Below the pieces are notes generated by a model, which made no database searches, was not told the origin of the DNA, and saw only the letters and a list, made by a program, of their open reading frames with translations. A DNA stretch of 64,000 nucleotides from CAVAVT01 sp963592185 (lineage in GTDB: Bacteria; Bacillota; Negativicutes; Selenomonadales; Selenomonadaceae), in the NCBI GenBank assembly GCA_963592185.1, contig CAVAVT010000001.1:13408-77407 (forward strand), read 5' to 3'. Positions 51,373 through 59,297 of this stretch are shown here, piece after piece (position 1 is the first letter of the stretch; every line of letters starts with the position of its first letter). A program made the position numbers and the translations under genes.

Positions 51373-53292
51373 ATGATAAGAGAATATCGCAGCCGTAGAA
51401 AGCTGGAGGGCTATTACAATGATTTTATGAAGCATGACATAATAGACCCAAATGTACATCCATGGGTTGCGGAATCCTGGAAAACCAGTAAAATGAATGG
51501 TGTTCCAAATGAAAAAATTAATACCAAGAATATGCTTCCGCCTGAGAAGCTGCAGAAGCTTCAGCAGGAACATGGGGAGGCCATAGATTATTTAAAGTCC
51601 CTCTTAGAGGAGGAAAAGGAATTTTTCCAGAGCAATAATCTGAGCCTTTTGCTGGTGGACTCCGACTGTGTCGTGCTGAAAAGCTTTTCGGTACCATATT
51701 TTCAGATGACAGCAGGCGAAATTGAGGGTGTCCGTGTCGGCATAGAAGAGGTTGGAACCTCCAGCATAAGCATTGCTTACGAACATAAGGCTCCCTTCTG
51801 GCTTTTTGGTCCGGAAATGTGGGTAAAGGACTGTCAGGGAGGGGATGCCTGCTCTGCTCCTGTAATAATAAATGGCGAGCTTAGGTATATTCTCACCCTG
51901 GTGGCTGTAACCCATGATAACCAGCCGATGGATTCCGTGATTGCCACAATGCTTACCATAAAGAATGCCCTTACACTCTTTTTGAAGCAGACTGAAAAGC
52001 TTCATGCCCAGGAGCGGATACTGGATGTTTCCCCGTTTGCTGTATATCACATCATGCCCCAGGGCGAGGTGGAGTATGCCAACAAGCTTGGATTGGAGCG
52101 TTTGAAGGGAATAACGGTGAATAAGGAAAATGGTGAGCTTATAAACCTTAATGATGTTATACTGAATTATAAGCACACGCCGATTTTCAGGGGATTTAGC
52201 GGCATTCCTTCCTACAATAAGGAAATTACATGGATTACCAAGAGAAAGACCTACGAGGATATCACCACAGTTGTGCCAATGGACCGGGATAGTAATAATC
52301 ACGTCCGCAGCGTGGTGGCTGTTACTATGCCAATTGAGGATTTGAGGGTGCTTGTGGCCCATGCTGCAGGATATAGTGCAAAATACAGCCTGAGCTCAAT
52401 GGTGGGTGAATGCGAATCCTTTAAGGCAATGCGTGATAAGGCTGCCAGGGTGGCTAAAAACAAGCGCAACGTGCTGATACAGGGTGAGTCTGGAACCGGC
52501 AAGCAGAGAATGGCACATGGCATCCACAAGGCAAGCTCCAGAGCAGCAGGGCCTTTGATTTCACTGCACTGTGCTGACATGACACCGGAGATTCTGGAGC
52601 AGGAGCTTTTTGGAGTTACCGTTTCCAAGGATTTTTCCCATCAGGGAAAGCTTGAACTGGCATCCAAAGGAACACTTTTCCTTGACGAAGTGGAAAAAAT
52701 GCCTAAGGCAATAGCTGAAAAGCTGGCAAAGGTTCTTCAGACTGGAAAAGTGAGCAGGGTTGGGGAAGATGACGTGGTCAGGGACATTAATGTCAGAATA
52801 ATAGCTGCCTGTGACAGCGATTTGAAGCGTCTAACAGAAAGAGGTCTTTTTGCTCAAAGCCTCTTTGAAATTGTTTCAGGCAGTATTATCCGTGTTCCTA
52901 CCCTTAGAAGCCGCCACGATGATATTCCTGTATTGGTGAAGCATATTACTGAGGAGCTGGCTGGCCAACATCAGATGAAGCCGAAGGTATTTCTGCCGGA
53001 AACCATTGAACTTCTGCAGGAGTACGACTGGCCGGGAAATATCAAGCAGCTGCAGGGTGTTTTGGAGTATGCATTCTTTAATACCCAGGAAGATGTTATA
53101 AAGCCGGAGGACATCAGCCTTATGGGTGAGCTGAGGCCTGACAGCACCTGGAAAGAAGATAAAGATGTATTTATTAAGGCATGGAAGGCTGCAGGGGGCA
53201 ATGTAAGCCGTCTGTCGAATCTGTTGAATGTGAGCCGTGTTACACTTTACCGCTATTTGAAGAAATTTGGTTTGGACAAAGAAAAGAGATAA
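51373..53292 (+). CDS. AcoR-like AAA+ transcriptional regulator lacking GAFTGA and arginine fingers
   Basis: The 639-residue protein has the layout of sigma-54 activators: a GAF-like N-terminal sensor (about 80-200), a PAS-like region (about 215-320), an AAA+ domain (about 340-575) and a C-terminal Fis-type helix-turn-helix (NVSRLSNLLNVSRVTLYRYL). Walker A is GESGTGKQ and Walker B GTLFLDEVEKM. However, the sigma-54-contacting GAFTGA loop after LFG is missing (LFGVTVSKDFSHQGKLEL), and the FRxDLYYRL arginine-finger motif reads FAQSLFEIV. It probably does not activate sigma-54 in the normal way and may instead resemble TyrR. ATG 51373 is the likely start; an open frame extends upstream to 51310. 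Confidence 0.85.
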   Translation: MIREYRSRRKLEGYYNDFMKHDIIDPNVHPWVAESWKTSKMNGVPNEKINTKNMLPPEKLQKLQQEHGEAIDYLKSLLEEEKEFFQSNNLSLLLVDSDCVVLKSFSVPYFQMTAGEIEGVRVGIEEVGTSSISIAYEHKAPFWLFGPEMWVKDCQGGDACSAPVIINGELRYILTLVAVTHDNQPMDSVIATMLTIKNALTLFLKQTEKLHAQERILDVSPFAVYHIMPQGEVEYANKLGLERLKGITVNKENGELINLNDVILNYKHTPIFRGFSGIPSYNKEITWITKRKTYEDITTVVPMDRDSNNHVRSVVAVTMPIEDLRVLVAHAAGYSAKYSLSSMVGECESFKAMRDKAARVAKNKRNVLIQGESGTGKQRMAHGIHKASSRAAGPLISLHCADMTPEILEQELFGVTVSKDFSHQGKLELASKGTLFLDEVEKMPKAIAEKLAKVLQTGKVSRVGEDDVVRDINVRIIAACDSDLKRLTERGLFAQSLFEIVSGSIIRVPTLRSRHDDIPVLVKHITEELAGQHQMKPKVFLPETIELLQEYDWPGNIKQLQGVLEYAFFNTQEDVIKPEDISLMGELRPDSTWKEDKDVFIKAWKAAGGNVSRLSNLLNVSRVTLYRYLKKFGLDKEKR

Positions 53293-53307
53293 AAGGAGCA
53301 ATATACT

Positions 53308-53955
53308 GTGCGTTTAAGAAGAAAACCCTGGGTAGATGAGGCAATTAAGGATTTTGCGGATTTTGTATTTTCCCGGGAAAACTCTGCCGGAGAGGAGCAG
53401 AAGGGCAAGTGGAGCGAGATTTTTGGGCGTAAGGCCCCTCTGCATGTGGAGCTTGGCACTGGAAAGGGAGATTTTATCAGCCAGCTGGCTGAAAGAAATC
53501 CTGAGATAAACTATATAGGCATCGAAGCCCAGCAGGATGTACTTTTCTCTGCGGCAAGAAAAATCAGGGAAAAGGGCCTGAAAAATGTAAAGCTGCTGGT
53601 ATTTGATATCAACGATATTGAAAATATTTTTGACAAGGGTGAAGTGGACAGATTTTATGTAAATTTCTGCGATCCCTGGCCGAAAAAGCGTCATGCAAAG
53701 CGCCGTCTTACACATGTGAATTTCCTTGAGAAGTATCGTGGTCTGCTTCAGCAGGGTGGAGCGCTGTTTTTTAAGACAGACAACCGTCCGCTTTTTGATT
53801 TCTCTCTGGAGCAGTTTCAGGAGGCTGGGCTGGATGTAAGGGATGTTTCCTTTGATTTGCACGCAGAAAACAGACCGGATAATATTCAGACAGAGTATGA
53901 ACGGAAATTTAGCGGATTTGGTGAAAAAATAAATCGTTGTGAGGTCTTTTTCTAA
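53308..53955 (+). CDS. trmB: tRNA (guanine(46)-N7)-methyltransferase TrmB
   Basis: TrmB methylates G46 in the variable loop of tRNAs using S-adenosylmethionine. The 215-residue Rossmann-fold enzyme has the SAM motif HVELGTGKGDFISQLAE, YIGIEAQQDVLFSAARK and the family-specific NFCDPWPKKRHAKRRLTH and FKTDNRPLFDFSLEQF motifs. GTG start with AAAAGGAG upstream. Its stop overlaps the ftsW start (TAATG). Confidence 0.95.
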   Translation: MRLRRKPWVDEAIKDFADFVFSRENSAGEEQKGKWSEIFGRKAPLHVELGTGKGDFISQLAERNPEINYIGIEAQQDVLFSAARKIREKGLKNVKLLVFDINDIENIFDKGEVDRFYVNFCDPWPKKRHAKRRLTHVNFLEKYRGLLQQGGALFFKTDNRPLFDFSLEQFQEAGLDVRDVSFDLHAENRPDNIQTEYERKFSGFGEKINRCEVFF

Positions 53956-55154
53956 TGAAGGAGCATGAGACACGGGCTGTGCAGCCAGGTCGGAGCAAAT
54001 TTTGGATAAATGACATGGAAGCTGTTCTGGCAATAGTTTTCGTGCTGGTACTGCTGGGAACAATAAATATTTTCAGCGCAAGCTTTGTCATGTCTGAAAA
54101 TAACTATGGGACGCCATACTATTTCCTTACCCACCATTTGCGCAATGTGGCTGTGGCAATTGTATTTCTTGTTGTGGGCTGTGTGGTGGATTACCATAAG
54201 TGGCGCAGAGGAATGCTTTGGATTGTTGCGGTGACGCTGCTGGCACTTTTGGCGGTGCTGGTCATAGGTGTTGAGGTCAATGGTTCAAAGCGCTGGCTCA
54301 ACCTTGTGGTCCTGCAGATTCAGCCGGCGGAGTGTGCAAAGCTCGTGTCCATTATGCTTATGTCAGCATATATTTCCTCGAGTCTGAGACAGGGAAAACC
54401 AGTGGGACTCATCAGCATACAGGCACTTATTATCGGTTTTATGGCTGCACTCATTGAGCTTGAGCCTGACCTTGGAACATGTCTGATTGTGATGGGAATC
54501 CCAATGCTCATGCTGATTGTCATGGGACTGAAAAAGGAATATTCCTTGGCAATGATTGCCATGGGTGTTGCTGTTGTTGGACTGCTGTGTATTTTGCAGC
54601 CCTACAGGCTTATGCGATTTAAAGTCATGTTTGACCCCTGGGCGGATGCCCAGAACATGGGCTATCAGACAGTGCAGTCCCTTTCAGCCATAGGCTCAGG
54701 CGGTTTTACTGGAATGGGCATCGGAATGGGAATCAGCAAATATGAATATCTTCCAGAGGCACATACAGACTTTGCTTTTGCGGTATTTTCCCAGGAATGG
54801 GGATTTATGGGGGTTGTCCTGGTACTGTTTCTCTTCGGAGCATTTGTGTATTATGCTACCAAAATTTCAAATTCTGCTAAGGATGCCTTTGGACAGGTAC
54901 TTGCCTTTGGCATAATACTGCTCATTGCTGGACAGGCGGTGTTCAATCTTTTGATGGTGGGCGGAGTTGGTCCGGTTGTTGGTATTCCTCTGCCATTTAT
55001 AAGCTACGGAGGCACGTCGCTTTTTGTCAGCCTTTTTGCTGTGGGAGTTTTGATAAATATAGGACGGCAGAGCTTGAAAAAAATTTCTGCTAAAAGAAAA
55101 GTTATGAAAACTAATAAAAGAAACACTCCCCGGCTGTATCTTGTGAAAAAATAA
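53955..55154 (+). CDS. ftsW: FtsW/RodA/SpoVE-family peptidoglycan polymerase (FtsW-like)
   Basis: This 399-residue SEDS protein has about ten membrane helices. It polymerises lipid II glycan strands at division. Motifs include VEVNGSKRWLNL, QIQPAECAKLVSIML, the catalytic-region LIELEPDLGT, LPEAHTDFAFAVFSQEWGF and the C-terminal PLPFISYGGTSLFVSLFAVG. The EAHTDFAFAVFSQEWGF and PLPFISYGGTS details fit FtsW/SpoVE better than RodA. The gene is coupled to trmB by a one-base overlap of stop and start. Confidence 0.9.
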   Translation: MKEHETRAVQPGRSKFWINDMEAVLAIVFVLVLLGTINIFSASFVMSENNYGTPYYFLTHHLRNVAVAIVFLVVGCVVDYHKWRRGMLWIVAVTLLALLAVLVIGVEVNGSKRWLNLVVLQIQPAECAKLVSIMLMSAYISSSLRQGKPVGLISIQALIIGFMAALIELEPDLGTCLIVMGIPMLMLIVMGLKKEYSLAMIAMGVAVVGLLCILQPYRLMRFKVMFDPWADAQNMGYQTVQSLSAIGSGGFTGMGIGMGISKYEYLPEAHTDFAFAVFSQEWGFMGVVLVLFLFGAFVYYATKISNSAKDAFGQVLAFGIILLIAGQAVFNLLMVGGVGPVVGIPLPFISYGGTSLFVSLFAVGVLINIGRQSLKKISAKRKVMKTNKRNTPRLYLVKK

Positions 55155-55231
55155 TATCCTTTTAGATATTTTTCATATTTCTTGGATAAAGTTAAGATAT
55201 GGCTTTTGGAATAATAAGGAGTTGAATTTAT

Positions 55232-55849
55232 ATGTTGATGCTTTTTTTGTTGGTGCTGGTGAACATCGGCATAAGCTTTTGGAACGCCAAAGAAGCAGGA
55301 AGATGCTGGGCTGAATCCAAGGGCGTAGGCGGATGGGTCCGCATCCTTGTATGGTGTGCGGCAATTCAGTCAGCTGTGGGCTTTACCATGTCCTATGCTA
55401 TTATCATAGGAACGATTGCACATAGTCTGGGGTACATATCCTCCGGGGCCTTCGGACTGCTGATGAATCTTATCTATGTTATGATTATTGTTCCTGCATT
55501 GGGTTCCGGTATAGCGATAACTATACATTCATGGATTGCCTTTGCAAGGGAAAAGAGCTTGTCAAACCTTGGAATAGCAGGTTGGAATACCTTTGCGACA
55601 GCATATAATACCTACAATGCTGTTCAGAACTTCGGGGCGGCTCTCTCCAATGTTACATCTTCCTTTGGAAGTCTTTTCTCCGGAGATGAGGACAGCGACA
55701 GCTCCAACGGACGTGTACTGCTGCTGGCGGCAATAGCTGTTCTGGCAGGAATTTTGTCCACCATGGTAATTATCCAGAAATACGCTGCAAGTATTCCGGT
55801 GTCAGAGGAGATACGGAATGCCGGACGCAGGGATTTGTCCTATAGATAA
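55232..55849 (+). CDS. Multi-pass membrane protein of unknown function
   Basis: I do not recognise this 205-residue protein. It has four predicted membrane helices (MLFLLVLVNIGISFWNA; IQSAVGFTMSYAIIIGTIAH; LLMNLIYVMIIVPALGSGIA; LLLAAIAVLAGILSTMVII), an Asn/Ala-rich central part (TFATAYNTYNAVQNFGAALS), and an acidic, Ser-rich stretch (GDEDSDSSNG) before the last helix. It stands alone between ftsW and a terminator at 55862. An AAGGAG site precedes the ATG. The Asn/Ala/Gln-rich centre is unlike the neighbours and could form an unusual helix or amyloid-prone loop, but that is speculation. Confidence 0.7.
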   Translation: MLMLFLLVLVNIGISFWNAKEAGRCWAESKGVGGWVRILVWCAAIQSAVGFTMSYAIIIGTIAHSLGYISSGAFGLLMNLIYVMIIVPALGSGIAITIHSWIAFAREKSLSNLGIAGWNTFATAYNTYNAVQNFGAALSNVTSSFGSLFSGDEDSDSSNGRVLLLAAIAVLAGILSTMVIIQKYAASIPVSEEIRNAGRRDLSYR

Positions 55850-55861
55850 ATAAGAATCAGG

Positions 55862-55893
55862 GGCGCTGCACTCTTTTGTGCGGTGCCTTTTTT
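55862..55893 (+). terminator. Terminator after the membrane protein gene
   Basis: GGCGCTGCAC (55862-55871) pairs with GTGCGGTGCC (55878-55887), including two G-U pairs, and six T follow. Confidence 0.88.
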
Positions 55894-56000
55894 GCTGTCT
55901 GAAAGGGCTTATTCATTCGCATTTGCAGCGTGATTGTGATACAATGAAATGGCTGAATTGAAGTATATTTTACAGGGTAGAAAGGATGCTGTGGCTCATG

Positions 56001-56825
56001 ATGAGGCAGAAGCGCATGGCGCTTATTAATGACATAACTGGCTTTGGACGATGCTCTGTGGCCGTGGAGCTGCCTTTAATATCGGCAATGAAGATACAGG
56101 TATGTCCTCTTCCTACAGCGATACTTTCTGTACACACCGGCTTTCCAAAGTATTTCATAGACGATTATACTGACCGTATGCGCAGCTATATGGATAACTG
56201 GAAGGACAACGGACTGGAGTTTGACGGTATTTTGACTGGATTTTTGGGCTCCAGAGATCAGATAGATATTGTTATAGACTTTTTCAAGAATTTCAAAAAG
56301 GAAAATACAAAGGTTATTGTGGACCCGGTAATGGGTGACCACGGGCGGCTGTATTCCTCATATACTCCCGAACTTTGTCTGGAGATGCGCAGACTTCTGG
56401 AATATTCAGATGTACTTACACCGAATCTTACAGAGGCATGCAATCTTTTGGGGATTGACTACCCAGAGGAGGGCCGGGTGTCGGAGGCTGAACTTTTGGA
56501 TATTGCGGAGGCTCTTTCTGAAAAGGGACCAAAGCAGGTAGCCATTACCGGAATTGGTGACGAGGAAGTAATGCGCAATTTCATATATGAAAAGGGCAAG
56601 GGCGCAAAAATGTTTGCTGTTCCCAAGGTGGGGGGCGAGCGTTCCGGGACTGGAGATGCCTTTTCAGCAATAGTTTCTGCTGCGTTGGTGAATGGAGAGT
56701 CACTGGAGGCGGCTGTGGAAAAGGCAGCTGCCTTTATTTCAAAGGTATTGGAATACGCTGTGGGACTGAATCTTCCCTGGAACTACGGGCTGCCATTTGA
56801 GGAATATCTGACGGAACTGAAATAA
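56001..56825 (+). CDS. Pyridoxamine kinase (ribokinase family, PdxK/PdxY-like)
   Basis: The enzyme phosphorylates pyridoxal-type B6 vitamers in salvage. The 274-residue ribokinase-fold protein has ALINDITGFGRCSVAVELP at the N-terminus, the substrate segment LPTAILSVHTGF, KVIVDPVMGDHGRLYSSYTP, VLTPNLTEACNLLG and the anion-hole motif GERSGTGDAFSAIVSAAL with the catalytic Asp. Four in-frame ATGs (55986, 55998, 56001, 56016) are possible; 56001 gives an N-terminus of the usual length, and 56016 is also preceded by a GAGG. Confidence 0.9.
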   Translation: MRQKRMALINDITGFGRCSVAVELPLISAMKIQVCPLPTAILSVHTGFPKYFIDDYTDRMRSYMDNWKDNGLEFDGILTGFLGSRDQIDIVIDFFKNFKKENTKVIVDPVMGDHGRLYSSYTPELCLEMRRLLEYSDVLTPNLTEACNLLGIDYPEEGRVSEAELLDIAEALSEKGPKQVAITGIGDEEVMRNFIYEKGKGAKMFAVPKVGGERSGTGDAFSAIVSAALVNGESLEAAVEKAAAFISKVLEYAVGLNLPWNYGLPFEEYLTELK

Positions 56826-56857
56826 TATTAATTGCTGTGTATGGGAGATGTATTGAC

Positions 56858-57514
56858 ATGATAGTTTATACCTGTGAAAATGGTGAATACCTGCAGCTGC
56901 AGGAAAGTATACGTAGAAATCCTTCTGGAAAAAGAAATCTGTACGTGAATATTACCAACCGCTGTACCTGTGCATGTACCTTCTGTCTGCGTACAATGAA
57001 GGATATGGCAGAGGAGTCTACACTGTGGCTGAGGGAGGAGCCATCTGTGGAGCAGGTAAAAGCTGCGCTGGATGGTGTGGACTGGAGCCTCATAAAAGAA
57101 GTTGTTTTCTGCGGCTTTGGGGAGCCTACCACCCGTCTTGAGGTTTTGAAGGAAATTATGGGCTACGTAAAGGAGCAGCATCCGGGAATGCCCACAAGAC
57201 TCAATACCAACGGACTTTCAGATTTGGATTATGGCAGGGATACTTCAAAGGATTTTGAGGGAATACTTGATACTATTTCAATAAGTCTTAATGCTTCCAA
57301 TGCGGAGCGTTATCTGGAGCTTACAAGAAGCAAATTCGGTTTGGAATCATTTGAAGCTATGCTTACCTTTGCACAGCATTGCAAGAAATATGTACCAAAT
57401 GTGGTTTTAACTGTGGTTGACCAGGTGGAAAGCCCTGAGGAAATCGAAAGATGCAGAAAAATATGTGAGGACAGGGGACTGACACTTCGTGTGCGCCCCT
57501 ATGAGGATCACTAA
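56858..57514 (+). CDS. TatD-family-associated radical SAM protein
   Basis: This 218-residue radical SAM enzyme has the 4Fe-4S cluster motif CX3CX2C in NRCTCACTFCLRTM, then EVVFCGFGEPTTRLEVLKEI and RLNTNGLSDLDYGRD, typical of the small radical SAM group often found beside or fused to TatD-type hydrolases (TIGR04038-like). The substrate is unknown. No TatD gene is in this window, so the usual partner is absent or distant. GGGAGAT lies about 9 bases before ATG 56858; an in-frame ATG at 56837 is upstream of that site. Confidence 0.85.
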   Translation: MIVYTCENGEYLQLQESIRRNPSGKRNLYVNITNRCTCACTFCLRTMKDMAEESTLWLREEPSVEQVKAALDGVDWSLIKEVVFCGFGEPTTRLEVLKEIMGYVKEQHPGMPTRLNTNGLSDLDYGRDTSKDFEGILDTISISLNASNAERYLELTRSKFGLESFEAMLTFAQHCKKYVPNVVLTVVDQVESPEEIERCRKICEDRGLTLRVRPYEDH

Positions 57515-57562
57515 ATATCAGCTATATTTCGGAGTTAAAAGGAATAGACAGCAAAATGACGA

Positions 57563-58020
57563 CAAAGAAAGGGACAGCCTAAAACAGGCTGTCCCTTTTC
57601 GCTGGATTCTAAATTTAATGATATTACCACAATTTAAGAATCAGGCACTATTAAATTGTTGGTCCGCATTCCTCTCGAGCGGAATACAGACCGCATGTCT
57701 TAGGACTTCGATTAAAAACTAGGTTAATAAACTAGGTCAACAAACATCGAATCTTCGTATTGCAATACTTAGGGTACCAAGGTCTTCCGCAACGCCTGTT
57801 CTGCTATTGCTGCCTCTTTTCCGGATACGGCACACTCAAAAACGCACCAGTGTCCGCCCGGAGCCTCTTCAAAATATAGGCTCAGTCAGAACTTGCGATG
57901 TGGAATTTACTAGAGCTACTCAATAAACCTCCACATCCCTTCATGGATACCAAAAAACATCCATTGATGGAAACACTCTCGGGAACCGTCTTTGTCCCGA
58001 TTCATCTTACCACCTTTTAT
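57563..58020 (-). ncRNA. Predicted structured RNA gene (about 455 nt) of unknown family
   Basis: This 716-base gap between protein genes has no credible frame. On the minus strand a promoter (TTGTAT at 58055-58050, TATAAT at 58032-58027, 17-base spacer) leads into a chain of stable hairpins ending at the terminator 57600-57568. Stems, in plus coordinates, are 57979-58000, 57943-57964, 57897-57937, 57861-57883, 57821-57857 and 57661-57692. The last two keep their pairing only through G-U pairs on the minus strand; on the plus strand these positions are A-C mismatches. I looked for tmRNA, RNase P RNA, SRP RNA and T-box motifs and did not find them. It could be a 6S-like RNA, a HEARO-type or IS605-type guide RNA without its protein, or a new family. 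Confidence 0.62.
57568..57600. terminator. Bidirectional terminator after the radical SAM gene
   Basis: AAAGGGACAGCCT (57568-57580) pairs with AGGCTGTCCCTTT (57586-57598) around a 5-base loop, with T-rich tails on both strands (TTTTC on plus; TTTCTTTG on minus). It can end both the radical SAM transcript and the minus-strand RNA proposed at 57563-58020. Confidence 0.92.
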
Positions 58021-58026
58021 GGCTTC

Positions 58027-58055
58027 ATTATACCATGATACCATCAAAAATACAA
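58027..58055 (-). promoter_or_regulatory. Minus-strand promoter of the predicted RNA gene
   Basis: Read on the minus strand, TTGTAT (58055-58050) and a consensus TATAAT (58032-58027) are separated by 17 bases. There is no ribosome-binding site or long frame downstream. Confidence 0.65.
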
Positions 58056-58230
58056 CCACATATATGATAATTTAACAGAAAATTCATCATAGTGTGAAGA
58101 AAACAATATTCAATTTTTTCTTTTCCTGCTTTTATGTTGTATAGTATAATATTAATAAATAATTAATATATATAGTACGATAAAAGGTGTCCATTTTTCA
58201 ATGAATTGTGTATGAGAGGAAGGGCTTTGG

Positions 58231-59085
58231 ATGAAAAATGTAGTTGTCATACGTGGAGCTGGCGAATTGGCCACCGGGGTGGCTCACCGGATGCATAAAT
58301 CCGGATTTAAGGTTCTGATGCTGGAGCAGGAGGCTCCGTCGGCGGTACGCAGAGGGATAGTATTTGCCGAGGCAATGTATGATGGTGAAAAAGAAGTTGA
58401 ACGTGTAATGGCAAAAAAGGCCAATAATCTTCAGGAGGCAAAAGCCATTATCAAAGCTGGCAAGATTGCTGTAATGGCGGATCCTATTGCAGCCTGCGTG
58501 GAGCAGATAAAGCCTCACATTCTTGTGGATGCCATTTATGCTAAGAGAAATCTTGGAACACGCAGAGACATGGCTGATTTAGTTATAGGCGTTGGTCCTG
58601 GCTTTTGTGCAGGCCGTGACGTTCACTGCGTTGTAGAGACTCTTAGAGGCCATAATCTTGGACGTATTATTCGTGAAGGCCATTCCATGCTGGACACTGA
58701 GGAAGGTCTTGCACAGCAGCCCGTGAAGGCTTCATGCTCAATATATGCACCTGTGGAAGGAACTGTAGAAAATGGACGGGCGATTTCCTTTATTGTGCAT
58801 CAGGGCGAGGTTATTGCATATTTGTGCGATGCAGACACAAAGGAAATCATGGAGATAAAAGCTCCGGTGGACGGAGTCCTGAGAGGCGTTGTGCATGATG
58901 GCCTGTACGCTCATAAGGGGCTGAAGATTGCGGAAATCGATCCCAGTACCCAGCCGGACAACTGCTTTACAATTTCAGCAAAATCAAGATGTATTGCTGG
59001 AAGTGTTTTAGAGGCTGCCATGGCATGGAAAACTCAGCATGATTCAAAGAAAAAGGGAGTACATAGATTCATACCGGGACGGTAA
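58231..59085 (+). CDS. yqeB: Selenium-dependent molybdenum hydroxylase accessory protein, YqeB type
   Basis: The 284-residue protein matches the YqeB/EF2563 family linked to selenium-dependent molybdenum hydroxylases. It has an N-terminal Rossmann-like segment (VVIRGAGELATGVAHRMHKS), AVMADPIAACVEQIKPHILV, and VIGVGPGFCAGRDVHCVVET, where a conserved Cys and His are visible. A C-terminal domain resembles a biotinyl-lipoyl-like or barrel-sandwich fold (KAPVDGVLRGVVHDGLYAHK). The molecular function is unknown. No xdh, selD or yqeC gene is near. AGAGGAAGGG precedes the ATG. A TATAAT at 58145-58150 may belong to its promoter. Confidence 0.85.
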   Translation: MKNVVVIRGAGELATGVAHRMHKSGFKVLMLEQEAPSAVRRGIVFAEAMYDGEKEVERVMAKKANNLQEAKAIIKAGKIAVMADPIAACVEQIKPHILVDAIYAKRNLGTRRDMADLVIGVGPGFCAGRDVHCVVETLRGHNLGRIIREGHSMLDTEEGLAQQPVKASCSIYAPVEGTVENGRAISFIVHQGEVIAYLCDADTKEIMEIKAPVDGVLRGVVHDGLYAHKGLKIAEIDPSTQPDNCFTISAKSRCIAGSVLEAAMAWKTQHDSKKKGVHRFIPGR

Positions 59086-59105
59086 TGTTCTTCATATATT
59101 TGGTC

Positions 59106-59138
59106 AAAAAAAGGAAGCTCCAGTACGGGCTTCCTTTT
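59106..59138 (+). terminator. Terminator after yqeB
   Basis: AAAAGGAAGC (59109-59118) pairs with GCTTCCTTTT (59129-59138) around a 10-base loop. Confidence 0.88.
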
Positions 59139-59175
59139 CAATATTTTAGTATGTGAAATGGAAATATTTCTAATA

Positions 59176-59211
59176 GCCTTTTAATTACTGATTAATAGCA
59201 TGATAAAAGGC
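59176..59211. promoter_or_regulatory. Inverted repeat upstream of the efflux operon
   Basis: GCCTTTTA (59176-59183) and TAAAAGGC (59204-59211) are perfect inverted arms 20 bases apart, about 90 bases before the first gene of the operon. The spacing of about 28 bases centre to centre fits two faces of the helix and a dimeric regulator, but no regulator gene is adjacent. Confidence 0.4.
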
Positions 59212-59297
59212 ATAAATTAATATGTATACCACGGAACATAATTTCGGCGCTGACACAGCTCAGCTGTGGAGCGTATTTAACGAAAGGATGCATCGAA

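Noticed and set aside
55155..55180. AATATC/GATATT hairpin after ftsW
   Set aside because: Six AT-rich pairs only; could be a weak terminator but is too unstable to call.
57489..57722. 77-codon plus-strand frame after the radical SAM gene
   Set aside because: It crosses the terminator and the structured RNA region; no ribosome-binding site and no protein-like composition.
57600..58030. tRNA, tmRNA, RNase P, SRP or T-box identity for the minus-strand RNA
   Set aside because: I looked for the tmRNA tag frame and CCA end, the RNase P GAGGAAAGUCC core, the SRP loop core GGUCAGGUCCGGAAGG and the T-box AGGGUGG core; none is present.
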